64,000 nucleotides of DNA, from the NCBI GenBank assembly GCA_022495995.1, contig JAFEMH010002451.1, positions 276,591-340,590 of the forward strand, given 5' to 3'. Both the position numbers and the translations under genes were made by a program. This document shows positions 1 through 11,400 of the stretch, one piece after another. How positions within the stretch are numbered: position 1 is the stretch's first letter; each line of letters starts with the position of its first letter. This DNA is from Adenophora triphylla var. japonica (lineage: Eukaryota; Streptophyta; Magnoliopsida; Asterales; Campanulaceae). The notes beneath the pieces were generated by a model. The model was not told the origin of the DNA. It saw only the letters and a program-made list of their open reading frames with translations, and did not search any database.

Positions 1-58
1 GAACTGAAATCTAACCAGCTGCTTTCTTTTCTCCGACACAGATCCAGCAGATCCAACC

Positions 59-1705
59 ATGGCCCCCAAGCTAAACCCCAATCAAATCAAGGCGGCCAAG
101 GCGCGTCAAGCGGCTCAGCAGGAAAAGGCTAGACAAGAGGCCTTGAAAAAAGTTCATGTTGTTGGCGTTTCACTGCCCGTGGTAGATAAGAATTCTAGCA
201 CCCTGCTAGATGGTGCCCGAGGAGTTCCAGCGGCCAAGGAACTGCCTCCCAGAGGGCAGCCACCGCAGTCTAGCCATGTCTCCAGTCCTTGTTCTGATAG
301 TAGCACCTCATCTACTCATTATGATCGGTTAAGGAAGAGGGCTAGCACTGAGACTGAAGGTGCTGGAAATGAGAAGCAACCAAGGGTCCATCGGCCTGAT
401 GTGGTTCCCCCTACTTATAACTCCCCAGCCAGAGGGGCTACTATTTGTGCCAATTCCTATCCCCTCCTGCCCGCATGCACACGTGAGACTGCGTGGGGCC
501 TAAAGAATAAACTTGAGGAGGTGCCTCCAGTTAAGGAGGTGGACATGTGTGCCCGCAAAGGATTTCAATCAATAGTAGGGCTTGGTCTTCTGAACAGGCT
601 CTACGCCCCTGACTACTATAAGAATGTTGGTCCAAGCTGAATGCCTCCGCGCTGGCGGGCAACATTGGCCTAATGGCCACAAAGGTAACTTTCTAATCCT
701 TGTCCTTTTCCACTCTTTCCAATTTTTTGATGATCGCAATTGACTGACCGAGATTTTTCTTGATCGCAGATGGCCAATGATGCCATGAGGCTCAGGGAGA
801 TCTCTGACGAGCAAGCCAGGGATCTGTCCGATCAGTCCAAGATTTTGGCAAAAAGGTCGAAGACTTTGGGGAAAGCGGAGGAGAGCAATAAGGCTCTAGC
901 GCAGTCTCTGGCCCAGAAGGAGGCCAACCTTAAGCATTTCTGTGGCCAGCTTGATGAGGCTAATAATTCCTTGGAGAAGTCTAAAGGAACGCAGGATGAG
1001 CTCCGCGGGCAGAAGGATATTTTGGACAAGAAGGTGGCGAAATATGCGGACAAGTTGGAGGCTTCTAAGAAATAGGTCCTTGCCTTGGAGGCTCAAGTTG
1101 ACAAAATTTCTGAAGAGCTGCTTTCTTTGAAGCAGTTCCAGCTGGATAGAGATGCCCAACTTGCTGCTGCCCTCAAGGAAGGTGTTGAGGAGTTTAAAAA
1201 CTCCCAAGAGTATAAGGATGAACTCTCGACGGAATCCACCGCTCAGTATGAGGCTGCCAGTAAGACGCAGTTAAGGAACTTTGCTGCCACGGGCAAGTTC
1301 TATGTGGAACAATTGGCCATAATTGGCTCTTTGATTGCCACAAATGTAGAATGTCTGCCTGGGCATGCATTGGTCCCTCTGGCTCAAGAGGAGATTGATA
1401 ATTTGGAGTTAGCAGCAGCCTCCACTTTGCCTGTCGTCGCCGCGGTCACCGCTCCTGGCCTTATTGATCAGATTGATTCTTTAAGGTTTGGCCAGGAGGG
1501 GCTATCACTAGAAGCCGTTACTACTCGCATGTTTCCTAACGGGCCTGCAGTCAGTCAATTGTTTATGCCGCGGTCAGCACCTGCTCTCGCTCAAGATCCT
1601 ATTCCAACTCTTGATCAAGCTTCAGCTGATAATCTTCCTTCTTCGACTCCACCTCCTCAAGCTGGTTCTCAAGTTGCTAAAGAGTCTACCCAACCAATAG
1701 CCTAG
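59..1705 (+). pseudogene. antisense additional ORF of the Tat element (C-terminal part, coiled coil)
   Basis: This ORF runs opposite to pol, downstream of integrase. Segment one (59 to about 640) is rich in Lys, Gln, Ser and Pro. A one-base frameshift near 620 breaks the frame, which then continues to a GT...AG intron at 685-769. The next exon starts at 770 and runs to 1705 in one frame, interrupted only by a TAG at 1073-1075. The protein from 770 on is strongly heptad-like and rich in Glu, Lys and Leu, so a coiled coil is likely. It ends in a Pro/Ser/Gln-rich tail. Extra ORFs of this kind are described in Tat elements, often with a plant-mobile-domain N-terminus, which here would lie before position 1. 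Its function is unknown. Confidence 0.65.
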
Positions 1706-2540
1706 GATTTTTCTTTTTCCTTTCTTTGTAATAGATTTTTAGGACTTTGTAATCTTTTGATCTATTAATGAAAAGTAGATTTGAATTACTCTTGTCTCGT
1801 TCTTGCTTTCGAGTTTTTGAAATGTTTGAATACTTTTGATAATGATACCAAGGCTTCGTTAAGCTTGTATTTCCTCCTTTAAGCTTTATATGACTTCGAA
1901 TAACTATTTTTGACTCAATGCCGTGGTCGCGGGCATTGTAATGCCTGCTGACCACGTTTATGAGTTGATAACTCTTTGTTTAAAAATTGTTTTAAGTTTT
2001 TTCATGAGAGTTAGCCCTTTTCTCTATGATCAAGAGTTCGTTGTGGCCTTTTTTGACGTCGAGGTTTTAGCCCCACTATGTCTATTTTGGCTTTAGACTT
2101 TTTTTATCACTTTCGTCCATTTATGCTTATCAAGACTTTTAAGTTCGTGGCGTATTTTGAAAGAGCCAAGGCAAGCTACTTTCAAGCGGGCATGCAGAAT
2201 GTGGCCGTGAGGCTAGTTCGCGCATCAGCAGGTGTAACCGGTGTTGGCTTCCATATCCATTTGTTTATGGTTCACGCATTTTGGACTCTTTTGAGTCTTG
2301 TGGCGATCATGTACGGGCTAAACTTTGGCCTTTGTACATACGGGCATGCGATCAACGGCCAATGAGGCCTACGCGCATCAGCAGATTTTGGGCCGTGCTG
2401 GCATCCGCTTGCTTTTTTTTTTCGGGCATTCACTTGCAATTTTGCTAAATGAGGACATTACTTTCATGCTTTTCTGAGTTTACAATAGTATGCAAAAATG
2501 TCTTGCTATTGATATATTTTTTACCTCTATCATCCTTTAC
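1706..2540. other. non-coding stretch between the antisense ORF and integrase
   Basis: No convincing gene. The stretch holds the 3' ends of the two converging reading frames of the retroelement. A 95-codon plus-strand frame at 2078-2365 has no recognisable motif and is probably chance. Confidence 0.5.
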
Positions 2541-2551
2541 AATACAACGAT

Positions 2552-3512
2552 TTAAAAATAGTACTTTCTAAGGTGATCTCTGTTCCAAGCATTTTTAAGG
2601 TCTTTTCCTTCTTTTGTCCGCAGTTTGTAGGTTCTCTCTTTGATGATTTGGGTAACTTGATATGGACCTTCCCATTTTTGGGAGAGTTTGTGGAAGCCGA
2701 ATTTGGTCCCTTGTACCTCAACATTTCTTAACACCCAATCTCCTACTGAGAAGCTTCTTTTGCTAACTCTTTTATCATGATGCTTTTTGACCTTTTGCTT
2801 GTAGTTAACCATTTTTTCTCTTGTCGGCATTCTCTTCTCTTCGAGATTGTCTAGATCGCACCTTCTGGTGGCCTCATTACGCGTCTCATCGAAGTAAGTA
2901 ACTCTGTAGGAGGGGAGGGCTACTTCTATTGGGGCTACCGCTTCTAATCCATAAGTGAGCGAGAAAGGAGTTTCTCCGGTTGAATTTCTGATCGTGGTGC
3001 GGACTGCCCATAGCGCGGTCTGGAGCTCGTCCATCCATCGTCCTCCTCGTCTTTCTAAATTTTTCTTTAGGGTGGCAAGGACTAACTTGTTTGCGGCCTC
3101 GGCCTGACCATTTCCTTGAGGATAGGCTACTGCGGACTGGCGATGTTGGACTTTCATTCTCTCATATTCAGCTGTGAATTTTGCAGCGAACTGAGTGCCA
3201 TTGTCCGAGATATTGCTCTTGGAACCCCAAATCACACCAGATGTGATCGTGGAAAAAATTGATGACATTTTCCTCGAAAATAGTGGCCAAGGCTTTGGCT
3301 TCTGTCCATTTTGTGAAATATTCCACAGCCACTACCACGTATTTAATGCTTCCTCTAGCGGTTGGGAACGGTCCTATTAGATCAATCCCCCAATTATTAA
3401 ACGTCCACGATGGTATAACCAAAGTTTGCTCTGTTGATGGGAGTCTAGGGTTGTCTGCAAACCGCTGGCATTTGTCGCACTTTCTTACGTATTCCTCGGC
3501 GTCCTTCCTCAT
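2552..3512 (-). pseudogene. integrase of the Tat element
   Basis: Two overlapping minus-strand frames together give most of an integrase. The first (3512-3168) holds the second half of the HHCC zinc finger (CDKCQRFADN) and the first catalytic Asp in WGIDLIGPFP. The second (3268-2552) holds the second Asp in ISDNGTQF, the catalytic Glu in GQAEAANK, and a C-terminal tail ending near HLRKYYF. A frameshift near 3215-3240 separates them, just before the second Asp. In life the enzyme would insert the cDNA into chromosomes. Confidence 0.85.
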
Positions 3513-3599
3513 GGTTGGCCAATAGAACCCTTGAAATTTAATTTTGTCCGAAAGGGTGCAAGCACTTGGATGGCCGCCACAAACTCCTTCATGGACTTC

Positions 3600-4310
3600 T
3601 TAGAGTAAATTGGTGACCATATGAGTTTCTACACATCTGAGCAAAGTTGCTTGGTGAATGATCGCTGATATAGTATTCCATCTATGATTGTGTATTTTGT
3701 GGCCACCATTTTGATAAGTCTAGCCTTTGCTTGATCCTCGGGGAGGGCTTCTTTTTCGATGTAATCTCTAATTTCATATACCCAGTCCCTCTCTTGGTCC
3801 TCAATATTGTTAATTTTAATCTGATCGATGGTAGGCATCTCTACGAGCTCTATTTGGCAGTCCGCATTTAGCTCTTCTATTTCTTGCTCGGTGATTCTGG
3901 AAAGGAGGTCTGCTTCTGCGTTGCCTTCCCTCATAATCTGGTTTAGCTCATAGTAATCGAAGTTTTTGAGAAGGGATTTTGCTAGACCAGAGTAATTAGC
4001 TAGGACTAGGTTGTTTGTGTCATACTCCCCCTTTATTTGATTTACTATGAGCTGGGAATCACTATTTATTTCAATTTTTGGGACTCCCAAATCTCTAGCC
4101 AGCTGCCTGCTATGATTGCTTCATACTCGGCCTGATTGTTTGATGCTTCAAACTTGAATCTCAAGGCTCTCTCGAATTTCTCCCCGCATGGAGCGATTAG
4201 AAGTATGCCTGCGCCGCTTAACAACTTGCTCGCAGATCCGTCCACAAATAGAGTCCATACTTATTCTGGTCGCTCTTTGGATAGATTTGTGTTTGACTCA
4301 GAACTTTCTT
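3600..4310 (-). pseudogene. RNase H of the Tat element
   Basis: The minus-strand frame 4090-3629 starts at GVPKIEINSDSQLIVNQI, the typical RNase H block with the Asp of NSDSQL, and continues into the tether before integrase. Further upstream (4310-4100) another frame carries the NQAEYEAI block with the catalytic Glu. A frameshift near 4100 divides them. The domain would remove RNA from the RNA/DNA hybrid during reverse transcription. Confidence 0.75.
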
Positions 4311-4314
4311 GAGT

Positions 4315-6180
4315 TTATTGGGGTTCCACCCTCTTTCTTTTCTCCAGCTCGCTGTCCGTAAGGTTAAATGAAGTTTCTGCCACAAAATCAGCTAAGGCTT
4401 GCGCTTTGATGGTCCTTCTGGGGGAGTAGGTGATCTGGAACTCAGTGAGTTCTATAGACCATGCTAGCATCCTCCCTGAAGACTCTGGTTTATGCAAAAC
4501 CTTTCTAAGCGGTGCTTCTGTAAATACAGTTATAGGGTGTGCATAAAAGTAAGCTCGTAATTTTCGAGCAGCTACAAGCAAGGCGTAAGCTAACTTCTCT
4601 ATATTTAGATAGCAACCTTCTACGGCAGATAACGCCTTTGATACATAATACACTGGTTTTTGGGAGTTATTTTCCTCTCGTACAAGAATAGCATCTACTG
4701 CTAGGTCAGTAGCTGCTAAAAACAGAAAAAGTTCTTCCCCAGGCACCAGGCTGCTGAGGAGAGGGGGCTGCCTGAGGTATTTCTTGACTTCTTCAAAAGC
4801 TAGATTGCATTCTTCATTCCACGTGAATTAGCTAGATTTCTTCTCCCCTTTGAGAGTTTTGAAGAAGGGGAGGCATCTCTGTGCAGACCGCGATATGAAG
4901 CGGCCAAGTGCGGTTATGTGCCTATTAAGTTTTTGCACATCTTTCACGCACGCAGGAGGTTTCATGTCTAAGAGGGCTTGGATTTTTTCGGGGTTTGCCT
5001 CTATTCCACGCTAATTGACCATGAACCCAAGGAACATGCCCACTTTTACCCCAAAGACACATTTGAGGGGGTTGAGCTTCGTTATTGCGGCGCAAGTTGG
5101 AAACGTTTCTGTCACGTCGAGCTCGTGAGAATTCTCCTTTGTTTTTATTACCATATCATCGATGTAGGCTTCAAGATTTCTGCCTAATTGGTCTTTGAAG
5201 ACGATATTGACCATTCTTTGGTATGTGGCTCCTGCGTTTTTCAGCCCAAAGGGCATCATTGTATAGCAGTACGTTTTGCCCGCGGCGATTAAAGCTACGA
5301 AGGCAAAATCTTCAGGAGCCATTTTTATTTGATGGTAGCCGGAGTATGCATCGATGAAGCTCAAAACCAGGCCCGACCCTAGTGCAAGGCAAGTGAGGCC
5401 ATTGCCTAGGGCCACCAAAATTACTACTTATATTAGGGCCCCAAAAATTGACATATGTACTAAAGTGGCCAAGTGGTTTAGGAGGCAGCCAAGAAGTGAA
5501 TTGGGCCATGTTCAATTTCTGGTATCAACTTTTCTTACATTTGTTAATAGCTTGCTTGCATTATTTTTTTAGTACTCTTCTAGAATATTAAATTATTTAC
5601 AATTTTCTCTATCTTCAATTATCATCTTAATATTATCCTAGTAGTTATTTGAATACTTTGTGATTATCATTATAATTTTATTACAATATTTCTTTAAATT
5701 ACTCAGAATTATCTCAAATCAAAAATGTTAACCCAACCTAATTATCAATCTTCACTAGTCAAGAATCTCAATCATTTTATTAACAAAATCTAAAATCTAG
5801 GGAATGATGAAAAGAGAGACCTTGAAGAAAAGAATGCTAAAATTTAAGAAAAAACATAAAGAAAGGTCTCGGGCAAAAAGAACAACGTGGCAAAAATAAG
5901 GGACAGAGAATAGAGATTTTAGAACGTCATCGCCCATCCACCATTGGGGATAAAAAAATGAGGGCCCCAACCGACTACTTAGCCTAGGGCCCCATTTATC
6001 ACAGGACCGGCCCTGCTCAAAACTCTATGACCGGCTATAGAATCTACCAAGCGGTCAATTCTAGGAAGAGGGAAACAGTCTTTGGGGCATGCCTTGTTGA
6101 AATCTATGAAGTCAACGCACATCTTCCATTTATCATTGGATTTTTTCACCATTACGACATTGGCCAGCTACTTGGGGTAT
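4315..6180 (-). pseudogene. reverse transcriptase of the Tat element, split by a hAT insertion
   Basis: On the minus strand, sequence before the insert (about 6180-6016) encodes the first RT blocks (VDFIDFNKACPKD). After the insert, SFIDAYSGYHQIKM, PFGLKNAGATYQRMV and the catalytic YIDDMV follow (5418-5011). The region 4746-4315 encodes the connection/RNase-H-like part (YYVSKALSAVEGCY; RMLAWSIELTEF). The hAT element at 5368-6015 lies just before FIDAYSGY. Stops and shifts between 5010 and 4747 further disable the gene. Confidence 0.8.
5368..6015. mobile_element. non-autonomous hAT element inside the gypsy RT
   Basis: This 648-bp AT-rich insert is flanked by a perfect 8-bp direct repeat CTCAAAAC (5360-5367 and 6016-6023), the target-site length of hAT elements. 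Its ends, caggcccgaccct and the complement of aggaccggccctg, form an imperfect terminal inverted repeat (10 of 13 match). A second pair of subterminal gggcccc blocks occurs near each end. No coding capacity is seen. Confidence 0.85.
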
Positions 6181-6185
6181 GATAT

Positions 6186-7375
6186 TTATTTAATTATCCT
6201 CGCTTTAAGTAGCTTCTCTACCTCTTCCTTAATCGCGATCTCCTTTTCTGGAGAGAAATATATAGATTTCTGGTGGATGCGTTTGAAGGTGGAATCATCA
6301 TTGATTTTGTGGAGGATCACGTACTCGCTTATTCCTTGTATATCCTCCACTCTCCATGCGAACACGTCGCAATTATTCCTGAGGAATTCGATCAAAATCC
6401 TCCTCTCCTCGGGATAAATTTCCATGCTAACCTTAACTTTTTGCTTGGGGTAGTGGATTTTAATTACCACCTCCTCGAGCTTATCGTTAGGCCGCAGATC
6501 GCTGATTTCGCGATTGTGGAGGGAGTCTATAATGATCGTTGGTGGGTTGGCTCTCGCTTCTGGGAGAGCGGACATGGAGTATATGACTTCTCGGTCTATG
6601 TCCCCCAGAATTCCTCTATCAATGTAACCTCCATCAATGGGAGCCATCCTCTTTGCCTTCCTGCTCTTCTTGAGCTCAATTTTGGTGGAGTGGAAATATA
6701 GCATACCGATGAGCTAGGGCAGCGGGCACTTGTCTTTGCCTTTGTTCAACTTGGATTCCTCATTCAACTGCGAGCAGGAGACTTCATTTTTCGTCTTTCA
6801 TCTATCCTCTAATGTTCGGAGAAACCTCTCGGGCTGGTTTTTCATGACCGCAATTCCGCCCAGAGTATTGAACTTTACCCTTTGGTGGGGGATAGATGCT
6901 ACAATTCCCAATGCAGCCTGAGCGGTCACGCCAAGTATTGCGTTGTACTGGGTTTGTTGATCTATGACCATGAAAATGACCTTGGCCATTTTTTATAGGG
7001 GCTTTTCCCCTATGGTCACTTCAAAATCAATCGTCCCCTTCATGCGGACAATATGGTTTGTGAATCCCTCGAGCAGGCCGGCATATGGAGTGAGATGAGC
7101 TTCATACATTTTCATCTCTACTAACGTATGATAGTAGAGAATGTCTCTGGCCGCACCGATGTTGATTAGGACTCTACAAAAGTTTGCCCGCGAGATTCTC
7201 ATTTTGATGGTGAGGGGCTGGGTGGAAGGGAAGAGAGTGGAGGCAAGTTCGCTCCGCTTGAACCCAATTTCTTGCTCTTCTTCTTCTGGAGCTAAGGGGG
7301 GAATCAAGAAGACCTTTTCTAAAGTCTTAATTTGATGGGAGAGATGTTTATTGGAGGGAGCCTCTATTACAATGA
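6186..7375 (-). pseudogene. protease and spacer region of the Tat element
   Basis: Minus-strand frames 6704-6186, 6989-6798 and the last part of 8201-6993 give the protease region and the protease-RT linker. The protease active site, expected as Asp-Thr/Ser-Gly, reads N-I-G in VLINIGAARDILYY, so both the catalytic Asp and the following residue have changed. The linker contains an FAWRVEDIQGI block, typical just before the gypsy RT. The gene is broken by stops at about 6990 and 6710-6790. Confidence 0.7.
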
Positions 7376-8744
7376 AATTGATAACATAGGTCCATAAACA
7401 AGTGCCAAATGCCCAAAACACACGATCAAACATACCTAAAGCACCAGGAGGAGGAGGATCAGAATACTCCACAATTTTTCCAGGGTTCCACTTTTGGATA
7501 GTTGCTAACAAACGTGGCAACCTTATGTAAGATTCTTCCCAGTCTCCATGTGCCTCTGCAATGGCTTTTTGTTTACCACACCATGTATTTCTATATGAAA
7601 CATCTTTCCCATGTAATGTTTTTATTGTTGCCTTCACAATTGCAATCTTCACCTCGGGATCAACCTTAACAAGTTCCAAAACTTCTCGTCCTATGAACTT
7701 AGCATCTAAGTTTTGATGATCTTCGCTAATTTTTGTACCCAAGCAAGAATGAGGACCCGTGTACTTGGTTATTTGCCAATAACCACTCTTCTTCAAACTC
7801 ACATTCACATAAAAATTGCATGGAAAATCTTTCACCAAACACTCAATAGTCCACTTTCGAGTTGTGCTTCTTTTTACCTTGAAGCGCAGATTTTTCTTAA
7901 TATGAAACATCTTCATTTTATGTTGCACCTCAAACTTCTTTGAAAAGCCCATACCTTTGGCAATATCATCAAATTTTCCATTCCAATCATCAAAGTTACA
8001 TTCGTTATTATCATAAATCTCTGATCCTTCCCCAATATCACCATAAAATTGATAGTCCGCTCTCTCATACACGTTATTTTGCGGCTGTTCATAACCAACC
8101 AAATGTACCCCCAAATCTTCCCTCACCCCCATCATCACCCTCATTCTCGCTAACATCAGTAGCACTACTACAATCATCATATCCATCATCACAATCATCA
8201 TTTATAAGGGACCCAATATTTTGTTCATAATTTGAATCATTATCTTCATCATTATACCATTCCCCATCTCTCTCTTCCTCTCTCTATTCCTCTTCCTCTC
8301 CCTCTCCCTCTTCCACATGTGTTCGTGTACTTGTTCCAGCGTCCCTCTCATCGTAGTAGCTTAAAGAATCCATCTGTAAGGTATCCATGTCATTAATATA
8401 TTCATTTTGTAATTGAATTCATCTTAACATACAATTGTAAGCTACTCAACCCCCCAAACTGAGCATAAACATCAAACATGAGTTTCATACTCATATCATT
8501 CTCGATTAAAAATGAAATGTAATTTGAAACCCCAATGGGCGACAAGATGAGGATATCTACAAGTAACTTGCAAATGAATATTGGCTCGATTTACCCCAAT
8601 TTCCTTACGTAACTTCTTAATCAACTTCTTGTACCTCCATCGAGTTTTAGCCTTAAGTGCACATTTTGGAGCCTTTTCAAAATTCTCAGCTTTAAACGGA
8701 TGTTCATAATTTCCTCCCCAATAGCACATGAAATCATGTGTCAA
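7375..8744 (-). pseudogene. MULE (MuDR-type) transposase N-terminal part, truncated
   Basis: The minus-strand frames 8744-8496 (starting MTHDFMCYWGG) and 8201 to about 7375 make up the N-terminal third of a Mutator-like transposase. The first is the N-terminal cap seen in many plant MULE proteins. The second holds the MuDR DNA-binding region (KNLRFKVKRSTTRKWTIEC) and a following block that ends GMFDRVFWAFGTC. The catalytic domain should follow but is replaced by retrotransposon pol sequence in the same frame near 7375. Between the two frames lies an acidic linker (8200-8400) with stops, which may include an intron. Confidence 0.75.
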
Positions 8745-9164
8745 AATCCTAAGTTAACAAGCACTATATATAATTTAGTTTTAAAAATCAAAACTTAAAA
8801 ATCAATAATTAAATATACATTGCAACAAGTTTATCAAATTAATTTTAACAAGTTTGTTAAAATTGCATTATAATTATTTAAATAATTCCTTAAAAATTCA
8901 TAATTAATCACACAGAGAATAATAGCTTTAACAACAAATTAAACAAAAAGAAAAGAAAAACTAACCTTACAATTTTAATATTTTTTCCAAATTGTTTGAT
9001 GATTCTTCTTCTCTTCTTCCTCCTCCTCCTCCTCCTTCTTCTTTCTTTACTTCCTTTTTCTTTCTTTCTTTCTCTCTTTATCTTATCTTATCTGTATTTA
9101 TTATGTTTGGTACCTTTTTCAGAAAATTAAACACCCACCCCTGATGTCGACAAAAAAAAAAAGA
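8745..9164. other. AT-rich leader upstream of the MULE fragment
   Basis: No gene is seen. There are CT-rich runs at about 9000-9090 (minus-strand GA-rich), possibly the 5' leader of the MULE gene. Confidence 0.4.
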
Positions 9165-9300
9165 ATTTATACCGGAATTTCAAGTTCCAGATTTATTTTA
9201 AAACCAGAATTTCAATTTCCGAATTTATTTTAAATCAAAACCGGAAAATCAATTTCCGGATTTACATTAAAACTGGAAAATCAATATCCGGATCTACAAA
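9165..9300. repeat. four imperfect ~33-bp tandem repeats with a ccggaa...ttccgg core
   Basis: Four units of about 33 bp follow each other, each with a form of accggaa, tcaatttccg and gatttatttta. Each unit contains a short inverted repeat (ccggaa/ttccgg). Position and style suggest subterminal repeats of the MULE to the left, but no matching end was found. Confidence 0.6.
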
Positions 9301-9492
9301 AAAGTGCTACTTTGGTACATAAATTTTTTTGGTTTTATTTGTTGGAAATGGGTAACGAAAGTTAAGTTTGACTTGTCGTTGACCTAACTTTCTAACGGTA
9401 GTTCGTTAACTGCCAACGGAGTTCGTTATTTGTTAACGAAGTAAGTTACAAAATGTATTCTACATTTAGGGTAGATAATGAAACTCATTTAT

Positions 9493-10226
9493 TGTCTCAA
9501 AACCATTTCCGGGTGAATGAGAAATTAATGACAAAGATTTATAACTTAACGAGAGTTGATTAAAGGGTTTTTTTGATATGCTCGGCCGAGCAGAGTCCTT
9601 GACTCGGCCGAGCAGAGCATAGCAAATTGGCCAAGTCTCTGGACAAGCTTGCTCGGCCGAGGCATATGCCTTGCTCGGCCGAGCAGTGAGATTGACACGG
9701 CCGTGCGAGTTTCTTGACTCGGCCGTGCAGCTTGGCGCTCGGCCGAGCGAGTCCCTTGACTCGGCCGAGCAGTTCCTAAACAGGTGCCAATTCAAAAGAA
9801 AAGTTGTGCCTTTTCAAGGGAAAAGACACAAACCCCTTAACTCTCCGTATATACTTCCCCTCCGAATTTCAATTCATACATACAGTCATTTGAGCCTCCC
9901 TACCTACATTTGAGATAGATTAACCAAGCATAATCATTTCATCTTGTTGCATTAAATTCCTTCAAGTCCAAAGTTCCAAACTTTCCATTGTTCGTTAGAA
10001 TTGTTAATTTGGTGTGCTCCTATTAACAATTAGAAGTCGTTTCATCTCACGAGAAGTTTGTCATCAATCGTAAGCACCTGTGCGGGACAAATACTTCTTA
10101 CGGAAATTGTGTTAAACACAAGATTCGACTATTTGTGGTTTGTTTTCAATTTCTGTTATATTTCCCGTTATCTTTCTCATCTCTCTTTGTTATTTCCTTA
10201 AGAAGCCTATCCAGAAAATCTCAACA
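9493..10226 (+). repeat. copia 5' LTR
   Basis: Positions 9669-10226 are duplicated at 11398-11955 with only about ten differences by eye (near 98% identity, mostly transitions). The copy ends in CA. The start at TG (9493) is inferred from the flanking TTAT. The first part carries a cluster of CTCGGCCGAG palindromes (9583-9780). A TATA-like tccgtatatac lies near 9845. Confidence 0.7.
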
Positions 10227-10266
10227 ATCGTAAGAAGTATTTGACGTTTCTTAAGGCTTTTCTACA

Positions 10267-11400
10267 ATGTCTAATGAGAAAGACACCTCCGAGTCATCCG
10301 GGCTCACTCCCCCTCAGGGCGATGCACCTCTCAAGAATGTTGCACCCGCTACTACACCGTCTCACTCGGTTCATGGTGAGAAACCCCTAAAGTTTACCGG
10401 GGTGGATTTCAAGAGATGGCAACAGAAATGCTATTCTACTTGACCACTCTAAGTTTGCATCGGTTCTTGAAAGAGGATCCGATTGTTGCAAAGGATGATC
10501 CCGGCCCTCAAAGGCTTATGGCCAAAGAGGCTTGGGACCATGGTAATTTTTTGTGTAAAAATTACATTTTGAATGGACTCGATGATGCACTATATAATGT
10601 GTACAGTACCGTCGAGTTAGCCAAGGCTTTATGGAGTATCTTGGAAAGGAAGTATAAGATTGAAGATGTCGGGTCAAAGAAGTTTGTCGTCGGCAAATAT
10701 CTTGACTTCCAAATGGTGGATTCTAAGTTGGTAACAACTCAAGTTGATGAGTTCCAACTTATATTGCATGGTCTTGATGCTGAAAGAATGATAATGAATG
10801 ATCCGTTCAAAGTGGCATCAATCATAGAGAAGTTGCCGCCTTCATGGAAGGACTTCAAAAATTATCTCAAGCATAAGCGCAAAGAGATGACTTTGGAGGA
10901 CTTGGTTGTTCGTCTTCAAATTGAAGAGAATAATCGAGACAATGAAGCCAAGTCTACCAAAGGCAAGATGGAGGCAAAGGTCAATCTCGCCGAGGCAAGC
11001 ACTAGCGGCACCAAAAGGAAGCATTCCGGGAATGCTAAGAGAGGGAAGAACAAAGGCTCCACAACCAAGAAGTTCAAAGGAGCATGCTATAATTGTGGCA
11101 AGCCGGGCCATATAGCAAAGGATTGTCGCCACCCAAAGAAGGAGGCGAACAATGTAGATGACATGGATCTTGATTTTGCTGCGGTGATCTTCGAGGCAAA
11201 CGTGGCAAACTTGGATGAAAATCCAAAGGAATGGTGGATAGATATCGGGGCTACCCGCCATATTTGTGCTAATAAGGAGAGTTTTTCTTCTTACACTCCC
11301 ATTTCCGAAAGGAAATTGTACATGGGAAATTTTGCAACTTTCGATGTTCAAGGCATTAGAAATGTTGTATTGAAGATGACCTCGGGGAAAGAAGTAACCT
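10267..11400 (+). pseudogene. copia gag with start of protease
   Basis: ATG at 10267 opens a frame (MSNEKDTSESSG...) that reaches FKRWQQK at about 10428. There one A is lost and the protein continues in the frame containing MLFYLTTLSLHRFL, a typical copia gag block. The capsid-like part is followed by a basic stretch and a CCHC zinc knuckle (CYNCGKPGHIAKDC, about 11085-11126) that binds RNA. Protease starts at EWWIDIGATRHIC, where the usual Asp-Ser-Gly is Asp-Ile-Gly. At about 11398 the frame runs straight into LTR sequence. Confidence 0.85.

Larger units (their letters stand above)
1..7375 (-). mobile_element. Tat-lineage Ty3/gypsy retrotransposon, truncated and decayed
   Basis: Read on the minus strand, the order is protease region, RT, RNase H, integrase, then a 3' region with an ORF on the opposite strand. 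That order and the antisense extra ORF are known for Tat-lineage elements (Ogre, Retand, Grande). The integrase wording (WGIDLIGPFP, then ISDNGTQF, then GQAEAANK) also fits this lineage. Gag is absent: the 5' side is cut at about 7375, where MULE sequence begins. The 3' LTR would lie to the left of the window. Frameshifts and an inserted hAT element make it non-functional. The exact borders are inferred. Confidence 0.8.
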
